DNA from: Hyphomicrobiales bacterium
Lineage (GTDB): Bacteria; Pseudomonadota; Alphaproteobacteria; Rhizobiales; Rhizobiaceae
DNA: 64,000 nt
NCBI GenBank assembly: GCA_900469625.1
Contig: UBXV01000009.1
Location: 124,001-188,000 of the forward strand
Direction: 5' to 3'
The notes beneath the pieces are model-generated. The model did not search any database and was not told the origin of the DNA. It saw only the letters and a list, made by a program, of their open reading frames with translations. Shown here piece after piece: positions 45,590 through 54,614 of the stretch. The translations under genes and the position numbers were made by a program. The stretch's first letter is position 1, and every line of letters starts with the position of its first letter.

Positions 45590-46545
45590 GACGTTTCGTC
45601 CAGCGCCTGCAGGACTGCGATCAGCCTCCGATCCCGCGCACTCGCCAGGTCGGCGATAGAGCGACTGCCGGCTTCGTCGGTGACGCCCGCCACCAGCAGC
45701 TCACGCGTGCGGCCGTCGAGCACCGGCGCACCCAGCTCGGCCCAGCGGGCCTCCTGTGCCGGCCCCAGGTGAGCGAGATAGTCTGCCATGCCGCCTTCGC
45801 CACCACCGAGATGATAGAGCATATGCGGACCATCCACGGCCCAGCGCAGACCGGGACCGAAGCGGATCGCCCGGTCCACGTCTTCGACGCTGGCGATGCC
45901 TTCGGCGACAATGTGCACGGCTTCACGCCAGAGGGCCGAGCTCATTCGGTTGGCGACGTGGCCCCGGGCTTCCCTGGTGACGCGGATGGGCGCTTTGCCC
46001 AGCGATACGAACCACTGATAGGCGGCGTCCTGGGCCTCCGGCGCGGTCTTGTCGCCGCGCACCAGCTCCACCAACGGCACGAGATGGGGCGGATTGAACG
46101 GATGAGCCACCATGACCCGCTGAGGATGCTTGCAGTCGCGCTGCAGATCGGTCGCGCGCAAGGACGAGGTGCTTGAGCCGATCAGCACGTCGGGCGCCGC
46201 GGCTGCGTCGATCCGCGCCAGCAAGCTCCGCTTCAGGTCCAGGACTTCAGGCGCGTTTTCCTGAACATAATCGGCCCGCGCGACGGCATCCTCGAGCTCA
46301 GTGCAGAATTCCAGCGCGGCGGCGGACATCGCCGGCAGTGGCGCCAGCGGGGCCAGTTGCGCCAGGTCCGCCAGTGCCCGCTCGACGATCGGACGAATGG
46401 CAGCCTCCGCATCCGGTCGTGGATCGTGGACGCGCACCGCCAGGCCACGACTGAGAAAGAACGCTATCCATGACCCGCCGATGAGACCGCCGCCGATGAT
46501 GGCGACAGTCGCGATGCGATCTGAGCGGAATTGGGGCTCGCTCAA
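45586..46545 (-). CDS. 3-hydroxyacyl-CoA dehydrogenase family, carnitine-dehydrogenase-like
   Basis: 319 residues. N-terminal NAD-binding Rossmann domain (VAIIGGGLIGGSWIAFF, 14-30), the family motif GSSTSSL, HPFNPPHLVPLVELV with the catalytic His, and a C-terminal 3HCDH domain. Length and sequence style resemble L-carnitine dehydrogenase and small 3-hydroxy-acid dehydrogenases rather than fatty acid oxidation enzymes. It is coupled by ATGA overlaps both to the aminotransferase upstream and to BKACE downstream. No CdhB-like thioesterase is present, so a standard carnitine pathway is not complete here. Confidence 0.85.
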   Translation of the reverse strand: MSEPQFRSDRIATVAIIGGGLIGGSWIAFFLSRGLAVRVHDPRPDAEAAIRPIVERALADLAQLAPLAPLPAMSAAALEFCTELEDAVARADYVQENAPEVLDLKRSLLARIDAAAAPDVLIGSSTSSLRATDLQRDCKHPQRVMVAHPFNPPHLVPLVELVRGDKTAPEAQDAAYQWFVSLGKAPIRVTREARGHVANRMSSALWREAVHIVAEGIASVEDVDRAIRFGPGLRWAVDGPHMLYHLGGGEGGMADYLAHLGPAQEARWAELGAPVLDGRTRELLVAGVTDEAGSRSIADLASARDRRLIAVLQALDETS

Positions 46546-47960
46546 AGATGCCCCTCCGCGCGCAGTTCGACGGCGACGTCATTGATGGCCTCGCCAAGGC
46601 CGACGGCCAGCGCTGCCAGTTCGGCCTCGCTGACGATGAAAGGAGGCGAGAGCGCAATCGTGTCGGAATTGGGCAGAGCCCGCACGAGAATGCCACGGCG
46701 GCGGGCCGCAAGGGACACACGCCCGGCGACCTTGAGCGCCGGGGAAAAGGCCGCCTTGCTCGCCTGATCGGCGACGAGTTCCACGCCCAGCATCAATCCG
46801 GCGGACCTGATATCGCCGACGAGCTGCAGCCCGGATAGGGTGTCGCGGAACAGACGCGCAAAGACCGGCGCGATCTCGGCGACACGGTCGACCAGCCCCT
46901 CCCTTTCCAGGATGTCGAGATTGGCCATGGCGGCCGCAGCACAGGTCGGGTGACCCGAATAGGTGAAGCCATGGGCAAAGACCCGGCCGTCGGCCGAGGC
47001 CTCCTCGAAAACCGACCATATCTTGTCGCCGACCAGCACCGCCGACAGCGGAAGATAGCCGCTTGTGAGCCCTTTGGCGGTCAGGATGAGGTCGGGCTGC
47101 ATGCCGTAGAGTTGCGAACCGAACCATGCGCCGAGGCGTCCGAAGCCGGTGATGACCTCGTCGGCGACGAGCCGCACGTCGTAGCGGTCGAGCACGGCAC
47201 GGATGGCCTGAAAGTAGCCCTCGGGCGGCGGCAACACACCACCCGTGCCCATGACGGGTTCGGCGATGAAGCCGGCAACGGTATCGGGGCCCTCGGCAAG
47301 GATCATGTCCTCGATTTCGCGTGCCAGCAGCGCGGAATATTCAACTTCGCTGCGGCACTGCCGGGCTGGCGCGTCGCGATAGACGTCAGGCCGCGAGACG
47401 TGACGCGCGAAATCCAGCGGCAGGCCGAAATGCTGATGCACCATCGGCACGCCGGACAGGCTGCCGGAGGCGACCGACACGCCGTGATAGGCATAGGCGC
47501 GCGAGATGATCTTGCGCTTTTCCGGCATGCCGCGGCAAATGTTGTAGCTCCAGAGCATCTTGACGGCCGTGTCGTTGGCATCCGAACCCGAGGAGCCGTA
47601 AAACACCCGCTTCATGCCCGCGGGCGCCAGACGCAGCAGCCGCTCGGACAAGGCAATGCTGGGAGCGTTGCTGATGCCGTTGAACGAATGAAAATACGGC
47701 AGCTCGCGTGATTGGGCAGCGATAGCGGACGAAATTTCTTCGCGGCCATAGCCGACATTGACGCACCAGAGGCCGGCGGCACCGTCGAGATAGGTCCGGC
47801 CATCGACATCGGTGATGGAGCAACCACTAGCCCGCGCCATGACGATGGGGCTGCCGGCGCGCTGGTCCTTGATCGCGGTGAACGGGTGGAAGAAGGAGGA
47901 GCGATCCTGCTCCTTCAGATGGTCGATACCCGCAGCGGCACCATCAAACACACTCTCCAT
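46542..47960 (-). CDS. Class III (omega) aminotransferase, first gene of the dehydrogenase/BKACE operon
   Basis: 472 residues from the ATG at 47958-47960, preceded by GGGAGG. PLP Lys in LTAKGLTSGYLPLSAVL (about residue 293); GSSGSDANDTAVKM and LVADEVITGFGRLG are intact. It shares HPFTAIKDQ and GLWCVNVGYGREE with the 43271-44644 enzyme, so they are paralogues. First gene of aminotransferase - dehydrogenase - BKACE, with 4-base overlaps at both junctions. A candidate GntR operator lies 74 bases upstream of its ATG. Confidence 0.88.
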   Translation of the reverse strand: MESVFDGAAAGIDHLKEQDRSSFFHPFTAIKDQRAGSPIVMARASGCSITDVDGRTYLDGAAGLWCVNVGYGREEISSAIAAQSRELPYFHSFNGISNAPSIALSERLLRLAPAGMKRVFYGSSGSDANDTAVKMLWSYNICRGMPEKRKIISRAYAYHGVSVASGSLSGVPMVHQHFGLPLDFARHVSRPDVYRDAPARQCRSEVEYSALLAREIEDMILAEGPDTVAGFIAEPVMGTGGVLPPPEGYFQAIRAVLDRYDVRLVADEVITGFGRLGAWFGSQLYGMQPDLILTAKGLTSGYLPLSAVLVGDKIWSVFEEASADGRVFAHGFTYSGHPTCAAAAMANLDILEREGLVDRVAEIAPVFARLFRDTLSGLQLVGDIRSAGLMLGVELVADQASKAAFSPALKVAGRVSLAARRRGILVRALPNSDTIALSPPFIVSEAELAALAVGLGEAINDVAVELRAEGHL

Positions 47961-48033
47961 CGCACCCTCCCATCCTCGAACCGGACATTGCATTTCTGCA
48001 GATCCGACCACCCCTGATTGCTTCTATATAATG

Positions 48034-48051
48034 CGATCGCAGATCGCACAA
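48034..48051 (-). promoter_or_regulatory. Shared operator site 1 (aminotransferase operon)
   Basis: CGATC-GCAG-ATCGCACAA, preceded by TATATAATG. It matches site 2 (51561-51578) at 19 of 21 positions over the wider TGCGATCGCA core, and site 3 (55373-55390) in both blocks. Confidence 0.6.
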
Positions 48052-48089
48052 TACTGCCAAAGAAAGTTCATGCTCAGACAAGCAAAATT

Positions 48090-50021
48090 CTAGAGTTCGA
48101 CCTCGACAACGCCGACCGGATTGGTGGTGCAGGCCAACACGTAACCGTCTTGCTTGTCTTGTTCCGACAGGGCATTTCGAGCCGGATCGGCGCAGTTTTC
48201 GGCGAGCTGCCACTGACCGGAGCGCACGCGGCAACGGCAGGAACCGCAAATGCCCGCCTCGCAGTCTGATGACATCGAGATGCCCTGGTCTCGCGCCAGT
48301 TCGAGCAGCGTGCGGGCGCCTTCGCCTTGCGACGTCTGGCCGCTCTTGAGGAAAGCGACGTCGTAGGAGGCGATCGGCGGCAACTGGCTTGCTGCTATGC
48401 TTCCGCCGCCAAAGCTCTCTTCCGCATAGAGCCCGGAAATCGGTGCCGGCCAGCTGGAATGCAGCTCGCGCACCAGCGCGCGAAAGCCGTCCGGTCCGCA
48501 ACACAGGACCGAGCGCCGGCCAAGGTCGGGAGCAACAGTGGCCAGCATGGCCATATCGAGGCGCCCGAGATGGATATTGCCGGCAGATCCCGCGCCGCCC
48601 CCCTCGCCCGTGACATTCCAGGATACCGTGAGCGATCCGACCATCTGGCGCCGCAGCAACTCCAGTTCGCGCCGGAACGGCAGGTCAGCTTCGCTGCGGC
48701 TACTGTGATGGAAAATGACATCTCGATCGAGGTTGTGGTCGGCAATATAACGCAGCATGGCAATCATCGGCGTGATGCCGCTGCCGGCCGAAATCATGAG
48801 AATGCCGTGCCCGTCGATGGCGGAGCCGAGGTGGAATTTACCGGCCGGGCTTTGGGCGCGCAGGCGATCGCCGATCTGCAGATTGTCATGCAGATGATTG
48901 GATACGAGGCCATCCGCCACGCGCTTGACCGTGATGGAAAGGTGCGAGGGACGCGATGGCGAGGACGAGATCGTGTAGTTCCGGCGCGTCTCCTTGCCGT
49001 CGATCGCCGGGAAGATGGCGATGTACTGCCCGGGCAGATAATCGACCGGCCGGTCCGCGGCAAAGCGAAAGGTCGTCATGTCAGCGCTTTCCCGGATCCG
49101 GGCGACGCAGGTCAGCATCAGTTCCGAGCGCTTGCCGCTCGCTGCCGGCCGAGCCAGGGGAGCCAAGGATTTCGGCGCGACGAGCGGCGGCCCGGACAGG
49201 ACGGGCGGCACCTTGCGGGTGAGGACCTCGATCGGATCGCCTGCGAACACGCGACCGGTCGAGCGCGGCATAAGAAATTGGCCGAAATAGACCTTGCCGT
49301 CCGCGCCGCGCCGGTGACGCACCAGAACCGAAAGGGGCTCGCGCTCCGGGTCGGCAGCGCCGCTTTCGGGATCGAGCGTGATCATGACGCAGCGGTCGCA
49401 GGGCCCGGCGGCCGTAAACTCGACACCGCCGATACGAATGGTGTCCCATTCGTCTTCATCGAAGGCCGAAGCACCGTCGACGACCAGATTGCCCCGGAAG
49501 CGCGCCATGTCGACGGGAGTTTCGAGTTGGGCATTGACTGCGGCAAGTGACGCGGCATTGACCAGCAGCAAGGGCGCGGTATCCGCGAAGCTCACCGGAC
49601 CGCCCTCGGCCAACTCCGCTTGCCGCTCTGTGTCCCAGCGTTCGACAGCCAGGCGGCACGGACGCCCGAGCAGCGACGTCATCCAGGCTGAGGCGGCGTC
49701 GCCGCCATCCAGGGTCGCCACCACATCGCCCCATACGCTGGTCTGCTGCGCCATCGGCAGCAACTCCGACAGGGCTATCGTCAACGGCGCCATTGCCGGT
49801 GCCGTCAGCACCACTTCGTCCTGATCGAGCTGCACGTTGACCGTCAGCAGAGCCGGCGCCGTTCGCGCGGTCAGCGCGGCGCCATCCGCATCGACGACCA
49901 TCATCCGCCGATCGCCGACCAGACCCTTCGCCTCCAGCCGGGCACTGGCGACGGCAACGCCACCGGCCGACTTCAGCGGATAGATATGGATGCTGCCGAG
50001 CCGGGCGCGGTTGGTGTCCAT
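48090..50021 (-). CDS. MOSC / ferredoxin-NADP reductase / 2Fe-2S ferredoxin fusion
   Basis: 643 residues in five parts: MOSC N-terminal beta barrel (about 1-120), MOSC domain (about 125-285, with Cys in GPCDRCVMITLDP), FAD-binding domain (about 330-425, RRNYTISSSPSRP), NAD-binding domain (about 435-545, MISAGSGITPMIAMLR), and a plant-type 2Fe-2S domain with CEAGICGSCRC and a final Cys (about 590-630). The C-terminal 300 residues look like the reductase of a Rieske oxygenase (GbcB/Stc3-like), and the MOSC part like YcbX. It is a flavin/iron-sulphur electron donor, perhaps with a molybdenum-cofactor or sulphur-linked site. No oxygenase partner is encoded in the window. Start four bases after the aldehyde dehydrogenase stop. 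Confidence 0.85.
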   Translation of the reverse strand: MDTNRARLGSIHIYPLKSAGGVAVASARLEAKGLVGDRRMMVVDADGAALTARTAPALLTVNVQLDQDEVVLTAPAMAPLTIALSELLPMAQQTSVWGDVVATLDGGDAASAWMTSLLGRPCRLAVERWDTERQAELAEGGPVSFADTAPLLLVNAASLAAVNAQLETPVDMARFRGNLVVDGASAFDEDEWDTIRIGGVEFTAAGPCDRCVMITLDPESGAADPEREPLSVLVRHRRGADGKVYFGQFLMPRSTGRVFAGDPIEVLTRKVPPVLSGPPLVAPKSLAPLARPAASGKRSELMLTCVARIRESADMTTFRFAADRPVDYLPGQYIAIFPAIDGKETRRNYTISSSPSRPSHLSITVKRVADGLVSNHLHDNLQIGDRLRAQSPAGKFHLGSAIDGHGILMISAGSGITPMIAMLRYIADHNLDRDVIFHHSSRSEADLPFRRELELLRRQMVGSLTVSWNVTGEGGGAGSAGNIHLGRLDMAMLATVAPDLGRRSVLCCGPDGFRALVRELHSSWPAPISGLYAEESFGGGSIAASQLPPIASYDVAFLKSGQTSQGEGARTLLELARDQGISMSSDCEAGICGSCRCRVRSGQWQLAENCADPARNALSEQDKQDGYVLACTTNPVGVVEVEL

Positions 50022-50025
50022 GCCC

Positions 50026-51471
50026 CTACCAGCCCTCGTAGGACGTCTTGACGGTGGTATAGAATTCCTTGGCGTAGGCACCCTGTTCGCGTGGCCCGTA
50101 GTTGGACGCCTTGGTGCCGCCAAACGGCACGTGGAAGTCGACGCCGGCCGTGGGTACGTTGACCATCACCATGCCGCTGCGGGCATGACGCTTGAAGTGC
50201 TCGGCATATTTGATCGACGTCGTGGCGATGCCCGCCGAGAGGCCGAACTCGGTATCCTGGGACACGGCCAGCGCCTCCTCGTAATCCTCGACACGAATGA
50301 GGCAGGCGACCGGACCGAACACCTCCTCCTGATTGATCCGCATGGCGTTGTGCGTCCCCGAAAACAGGGCAGGCTGCAGGAAAAAGCCCCTGGTCGGCCG
50401 CTCGACCAGTTCGCCACCGGCCTCGAGTATCCCACCCTCGCCTTTGGCGATCGCTATGTAGTCGAGGTCTTGCTGCAACTGCCGTGCGTCGACCACGGGA
50501 CCGACCTGAGTGGCCGCATCCAGCGCATGACCCACGCGAATGTCGGCGATCCGCCGACGCAACGCATCCAGCAGGCGGTCGTGGATGCCCCTCGTCGCGA
50601 TGATCCGGCTCGACGCGGTGCAGCGTTGGCCGGTGGAATAATAGGACCCGCTGACAACGGCTTCGACGGCCGTATCGAGATCGGCATCGTCGAGCACGAC
50701 ATAGGGGTTCTTGCCACCCATTTCGGCCTGGATGCGCGCGCCGCGCCCGGCGACCGTCGCAATGGCGGCGCGACCGGTCGCGACCGACCCCGTGAACGAC
50801 ACGGCGTCGACGCCGCGGTGCGCCATGATCGCCTGCCCGACCACGCGGCCGGGGCCCATGACCAGGTTGAGCACACCGGCCGGCAGGCCCGAGCGATGCA
50901 GGATATCGACCAGGGCCCAGGCCGAGGCAGGAACGAGGTCGGCCGGTTTGAACACCACCGTGTTGCCATAGGCGAGCGCGGGGGCGATCTTCCAGGCCGG
51001 GATCGCGATCGGGAAGTTCCATGGCGTCACGATGCCGATGACGCCGACAGGCTCCCGCGTGACCTCCACCTTGACGCCGGCACGCACGGAAGGCAGCACG
51101 TCGCCAGGGTTGCGCAGGGCTTCGCCCGCCATGTATTTGAACACCATGCCGGCGCGCTGCACCTCGGCACGCCCCTCGGCGCTGATCTTGCCTTCCTCCC
51201 GGCTCAGCAGGTCGCCCAGCTCGTCACGCCGGGCCAGTATTTCCGTCGCGGCACGATCGAGGATCTCAAAACGCTGCTGGGGCGTCGACATCGCCCACGC
51301 CGGAAACGCCTTGCGCGCCGCATCCACGGCCGCATCGACGCAGGCTTTCGTACCGCTTGCATAGAGCCCGACGGTCTCATCGATATCGGAAGGGTTGCGG
51401 TTCTCGCGCACCTCGTCGCCGCCGATCCACGCACCACCGATCAGGTTGGGGCGAACTGCCATCACATCCAT
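50026..51471 (-). CDS. Aldehyde dehydrogenase, ketoglutarate-semialdehyde-dehydrogenase-like
   Basis: 481 residues. NAD(P)-dependent ALDH with TPWNFPIAIPAWK, FTGSVATGR (cofactor loop), the general base Glu in AEMGGKNPYVV and the catalytic Cys in STGQRCTASSR (about residue 285). The closest type I can recall is 2,5-dioxovalerate/ketoglutarate-semialdehyde dehydrogenase. It would oxidise an omega-semialdehyde made by the aminotransferases. It heads the operon with the MOSC-reductase fusion and is divergent from puuC, with operator site 2 in between. Confidence 0.9.
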   Translation of the reverse strand: MDVMAVRPNLIGGAWIGGDEVRENRNPSDIDETVGLYASGTKACVDAAVDAARKAFPAWAMSTPQQRFEILDRAATEILARRDELGDLLSREEGKISAEGRAEVQRAGMVFKYMAGEALRNPGDVLPSVRAGVKVEVTREPVGVIGIVTPWNFPIAIPAWKIAPALAYGNTVVFKPADLVPASAWALVDILHRSGLPAGVLNLVMGPGRVVGQAIMAHRGVDAVSFTGSVATGRAAIATVAGRGARIQAEMGGKNPYVVLDDADLDTAVEAVVSGSYYSTGQRCTASSRIIATRGIHDRLLDALRRRIADIRVGHALDAATQVGPVVDARQLQQDLDYIAIAKGEGGILEAGGELVERPTRGFFLQPALFSGTHNAMRINQEEVFGPVACLIRVEDYEEALAVSQDTEFGLSAGIATTSIKYAEHFKRHARSGMVMVNVPTAGVDFHVPFGGTKASNYGPREQGAYAKEFYTTVKTSYEGW

Positions 51472-51560
51472 TGCCTATCCGCCCCGCCTGGCTGCCGAAA
51501 AGATTATGCCAGCCAGCACACACAAGGCGCTTGGCAAGCCCTGAAGGTATCAATATACTG

Positions 51561-51578
51561 CGATCGCAAATCGCGCAA
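51561..51578. promoter_or_regulatory. Shared operator site 2 (divergent aldehyde dehydrogenase promoters)
   Basis: CGATC-GCAA-ATCGCGCAA, preceded by TATACTG. Lies 90 bases from the ALDH start on the left and 112 bases from puuC on the right, in a region that is unusually A/T-rich on the puuC side (51580-51690). Confidence 0.6.
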
Positions 51579-51690
51579 TGATGTTTGATAATTTCATTTT
51601 TAGATTCCATAAAGCACTAAAAACACGTCATAAAATTTCGACACTGACCAAAATCAGCGCGACAAAACTACAAATCAGGGTGAATGATAG

Positions 51691-53199
51691 ATGGCTAAAA
51701 TTGCAGACATCGAAGATCGCAGCTACTGGCACAAAACAGCCAAATCCGTGCCCCTGCCCACGCAGGCCATCATTGGCGGGCGGCAAGTCGATGCCCGCTC
51801 CGGGAAGCGCTTTGCCACGATCAATCCGGCGACGGGTGAAACCCTCGCAGACATTGTCGAAGGCGACGCAACCGATGTCGACGATGCGGTCACCTCTGCG
51901 CGGCGAAGCTTCGATGCTGGCCACTGGCGCAACCAGAGCCCATTGGCCCGCAAGCGCGTGCTCCTGAAACTGGCCGAGCTGCTGAATGCCGAACAGCAGC
52001 AATTGGCGGCGATGGAATCGCTCGACATGGGCAAGCTGGTGCGCGACGCCGCCGGCAATGACATACCGACCGCGATCAACATCCTGCAGTGGCACGCCGA
52101 GGAGGTCGACAAGACCTATGACGAAGTCGCTCCCCTGCCCGTCGGCAATGTCGGCCTGATCCGCCGGGTGCCGCTCGGCGTCGTCGGCGCCGTGGTGCCG
52201 TGGAATTTTCCGCTCAACATGGCGATCTGGAAATGCGCCCCGGCGCTTGCCGCCGGAAACAGCGTCGTGCTGAAGCCGGCCGAACAGTCGCCGCTGACCG
52301 CTCTGCGCTTCGCCCAACTCGCGCTTGAGGCCGGGCTGCCGGAGGGCGTGCTCAACGTCGTGCCCGGCTTCGGAGAAACGGCGGGCCAGGCGCTGGGTCG
52401 CCACATGGATGTCGACTGCCTGGCCTTTACCGGCTCGACGGCCGTCGGCAAGATGTTCCTGCGCTACGCCGGGGACTCGAACCTCAAGCAGGTCTGGCTC
52501 GAATGCGGCGGCAAATCGCCGGTTGTCGTTTTCGAAGATTGCGAAGACCTGGAAACCGCGGCCGATCAGGTCGTGTCAGGCATCCTCTACAATCAGGGAC
52601 AGGTCTGCTCGGCGGGATCACGCCTGATCGTGCAAGACTCGATCCGCGCCAGGTTTCTCGATCTGCTGACAGAGCGAATGGCGCAATACCGCCCGGGAGA
52701 CCCGCTTGATCCGCAGTCGCGCCTCGGGGCGATGGTCGAGGCAAAACATGCCGCCAATGTCATGAGATACATCGAGGCCGGGTGCCGTGAGGCAACGCTG
52801 GTCGCCGGTGGCAATGCCGTGACCGTCAACGGTCGTGGCAGCTTTATCGAACCGACGATTTTTTCCGATGTGCGGCCGGATGCGGTCATCGCCCGCGAGG
52901 AGATCTTCGGACCTGTGCTTGCCGTTCTCGGTTTTGCCGACGAGGCGGAAGCCATCGCACTGGCCAATGACAGTGTCTATGGCCTCGGCGCGTCCGTGTG
53001 GACCGACAATCTGTCTCGCGCCCATCGGGTGTCCGAACAGATCGTCGCCGGCGTGGTTGGCGTCAATGTCGTCGATCCGGTCAATCCCGCCATACCGTTT
53101 GGCGGCTTCCGGCAGTCTGGCTCGGGTCGGGACCTTTCCCGGCACGCCGCTGAAAAATACACCGCGCTCAAGACCACCTGGATCCGGTTCAAGAACTGA
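51691..53199 (+). CDS. puuC: PuuC-type aldehyde dehydrogenase
   Basis: 502 residues. Resembles gamma-glutamyl-gamma-aminobutyraldehyde dehydrogenase PuuC along its whole length: YWHKTAKSVPLP start, VPWNFPLNMAIWK, FTGSTAVGK, LECGGKSPVVVFEDCEDL and catalytic Cys in NQGQVCSAGSR (about residue 303), ending AAEKYTALKTTWIRF. It oxidises an aldehyde, in the Puu pathway gamma-glutamyl-aminobutyraldehyde, to the acid. AGGGTG precedes the ATG. First gene of puuC-puuA-puuD. Confidence 0.88.
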   Translation: MAKIADIEDRSYWHKTAKSVPLPTQAIIGGRQVDARSGKRFATINPATGETLADIVEGDATDVDDAVTSARRSFDAGHWRNQSPLARKRVLLKLAELLNAEQQQLAAMESLDMGKLVRDAAGNDIPTAINILQWHAEEVDKTYDEVAPLPVGNVGLIRRVPLGVVGAVVPWNFPLNMAIWKCAPALAAGNSVVLKPAEQSPLTALRFAQLALEAGLPEGVLNVVPGFGETAGQALGRHMDVDCLAFTGSTAVGKMFLRYAGDSNLKQVWLECGGKSPVVVFEDCEDLETAADQVVSGILYNQGQVCSAGSRLIVQDSIRARFLDLLTERMAQYRPGDPLDPQSRLGAMVEAKHAANVMRYIEAGCREATLVAGGNAVTVNGRGSFIEPTIFSDVRPDAVIAREEIFGPVLAVLGFADEAEAIALANDSVYGLGASVWTDNLSRAHRVSEQIVAGVVGVNVVDPVNPAIPFGGFRQSGSGRDLSRHAAEKYTALKTTWIRFKN

Positions 53200-53252
53200 A
53201 ACATGCCCATTGTCACTGGCGTTGCCTGCTCGACCAAGCCCTGGAGCTGAAA

Positions 53253-54614
53253 ATGTACACTTCTTCGACGATCTCCGATGTCCTGCGCTGGCTGGAGACC
53301 CGGCCCGACATTCACACCGTGCGCGCTGCGGCCTGCGATCTGAACGGGGTGATGCGCGGCAAGCGCATTCCGGCGGATCAGGCGATCAAGATCATGGAAA
53401 ACAAGCTGCGCATGCCCCTGTCCGTGGCGGGCCTCGATATCTGGGGCGGCGATATCGACAACAACCCCATGGTGTTCAAGACCGGGGACGTCGACGGCAT
53501 TGCCGCCTGGACCGGGCGCAACATCTTGCCTGTGGAATGGACCGCGCATCCGACCGCCTTCCTGCCCGTGTGGTTGCAGGACGATGCGGGCGCGCCCTAT
53601 CTCGGCGATCCGCGCCGGGCATTGGCGGCCGTATTGGCGCGCTACAAGGCCCTTGGCCTGACGCCGGTCACTGCGGTTGAACTTGAGTTCCATCTCGTCG
53701 ACGCCAGCGGCGATGTTCCAAAGGGCGCCAAATCGCCGATCACCGGCCGCAACCTCGACACGGCTGCCGCCATGGCGATGGAGGAGCTCGACCAGTTCGA
53801 GGCCTATTTTCACGAGGTCTATGCCGCTTGCCGACAGCAGGACATTCCGGTCGACACGACGATCGCCGAAAATGGCAGCGGCCAGTTCGAAATCAACCTT
53901 GGCCATTTGCCTGACGCCTTGCGCGCGGCCGACGACGCCGTGTTTTTCAAGCGCACCGTCAAGGGCATTGCACGCAAGCACGGGTTTGCGGCCAGCTTCA
54001 TGGCCAAGCCCTATGGCAATTTCTCAGGCAACGGTCTGCATATCCACATGAGCCTGCTGGATCGCGATGGTAACAATGTGTTCGATGACGGCACCGACCA
54101 GGGCACGGAAATGATGCGCCATGCGGTTGGCGGCATGCTGGCGGGCATGGCGGAAAGCACACTGATCTTTGCGCCGCATTACAACTCCTATCGGCGCCTG
54201 CGCCCCAATTCCTACGCACCGACGTCCGTCGCCTGGGGCTATGAAAACCGCATGGTTGCCGTGCGCATTCCCGGCGGACCGCACCAGGCGCGACGCATCG
54301 AGCATCGGGTGGCCGGTGCTGATGCCAACCCCTATCTGGTGATGGCAGCCATGCTGGGCTCAGCCCTCATCGGCATCGAGCGCACCATATCGCCGGGCGA
54401 TCCGCGCCGGGCTGATGCTTATGCCGACGACCTGCCGAAGCTGCCCAACAGCTGGCGCGCGGCAGCAGACGCCTTCGAGGCCGGTCCGATGGTGGCCGAT
54501 ATCTTCGCACCGGAGCTGGTGCAATCCATGCTGGCCTGCAAGCGGCAGGAGATGGACATCTTTGCCGCTCATGTCAGCCCGTTCGAACACCAGACCTATC
54601 TGGAAAGCGTATGA
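53253..54614 (+). CDS. puuA: Glutamine-synthetase-like gamma-glutamylamine synthetase (PuuA-like)
   Basis: 453 residues. GS fold with the full set of motifs: ELEFHLVD (metal/glutamate), ENGSGQFEINLGH, GNGLHIHMSL, NSYRRLRPNSYAP (ATP) and RIEHRVAGADANPYL. The N-terminal RAAACDLNGVMRGKRIP is the type seen in PuuA/GlnA3-like enzymes that ligate glutamate to an amine rather than to ammonia. No Tyr adenylylation site of GlnA is evident. It overlaps puuD by four bases, strongly supporting an amine gamma-glutamylation and deglutamylation pair. The actual amine is unknown. Confidence 0.87.
   Translation: MYTSSTISDVLRWLETRPDIHTVRAAACDLNGVMRGKRIPADQAIKIMENKLRMPLSVAGLDIWGGDIDNNPMVFKTGDVDGIAAWTGRNILPVEWTAHPTAFLPVWLQDDAGAPYLGDPRRALAAVLARYKALGLTPVTAVELEFHLVDASGDVPKGAKSPITGRNLDTAAAMAMEELDQFEAYFHEVYAACRQQDIPVDTTIAENGSGQFEINLGHLPDALRAADDAVFFKRTVKGIARKHGFAASFMAKPYGNFSGNGLHIHMSLLDRDGNNVFDDGTDQGTEMMRHAVGGMLAGMAESTLIFAPHYNSYRRLRPNSYAPTSVAWGYENRMVAVRIPGGPHQARRIEHRVAGADANPYLVMAAMLGSALIGIERTISPGDPRRADAYADDLPKLPNSWRAAADAFEAGPMVADIFAPELVQSMLACKRQEMDIFAAHVSPFEHQTYLESV

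Noticed and set aside
45586-46545. Assignment of the dehydrogenase/BKACE pair as a complete L-carnitine degradation operon
   Set aside because: No CdhB-like thioesterase, no carnitine transporter and no LysR/AraC carnitine regulator is visible, and an aminotransferase is coupled instead.
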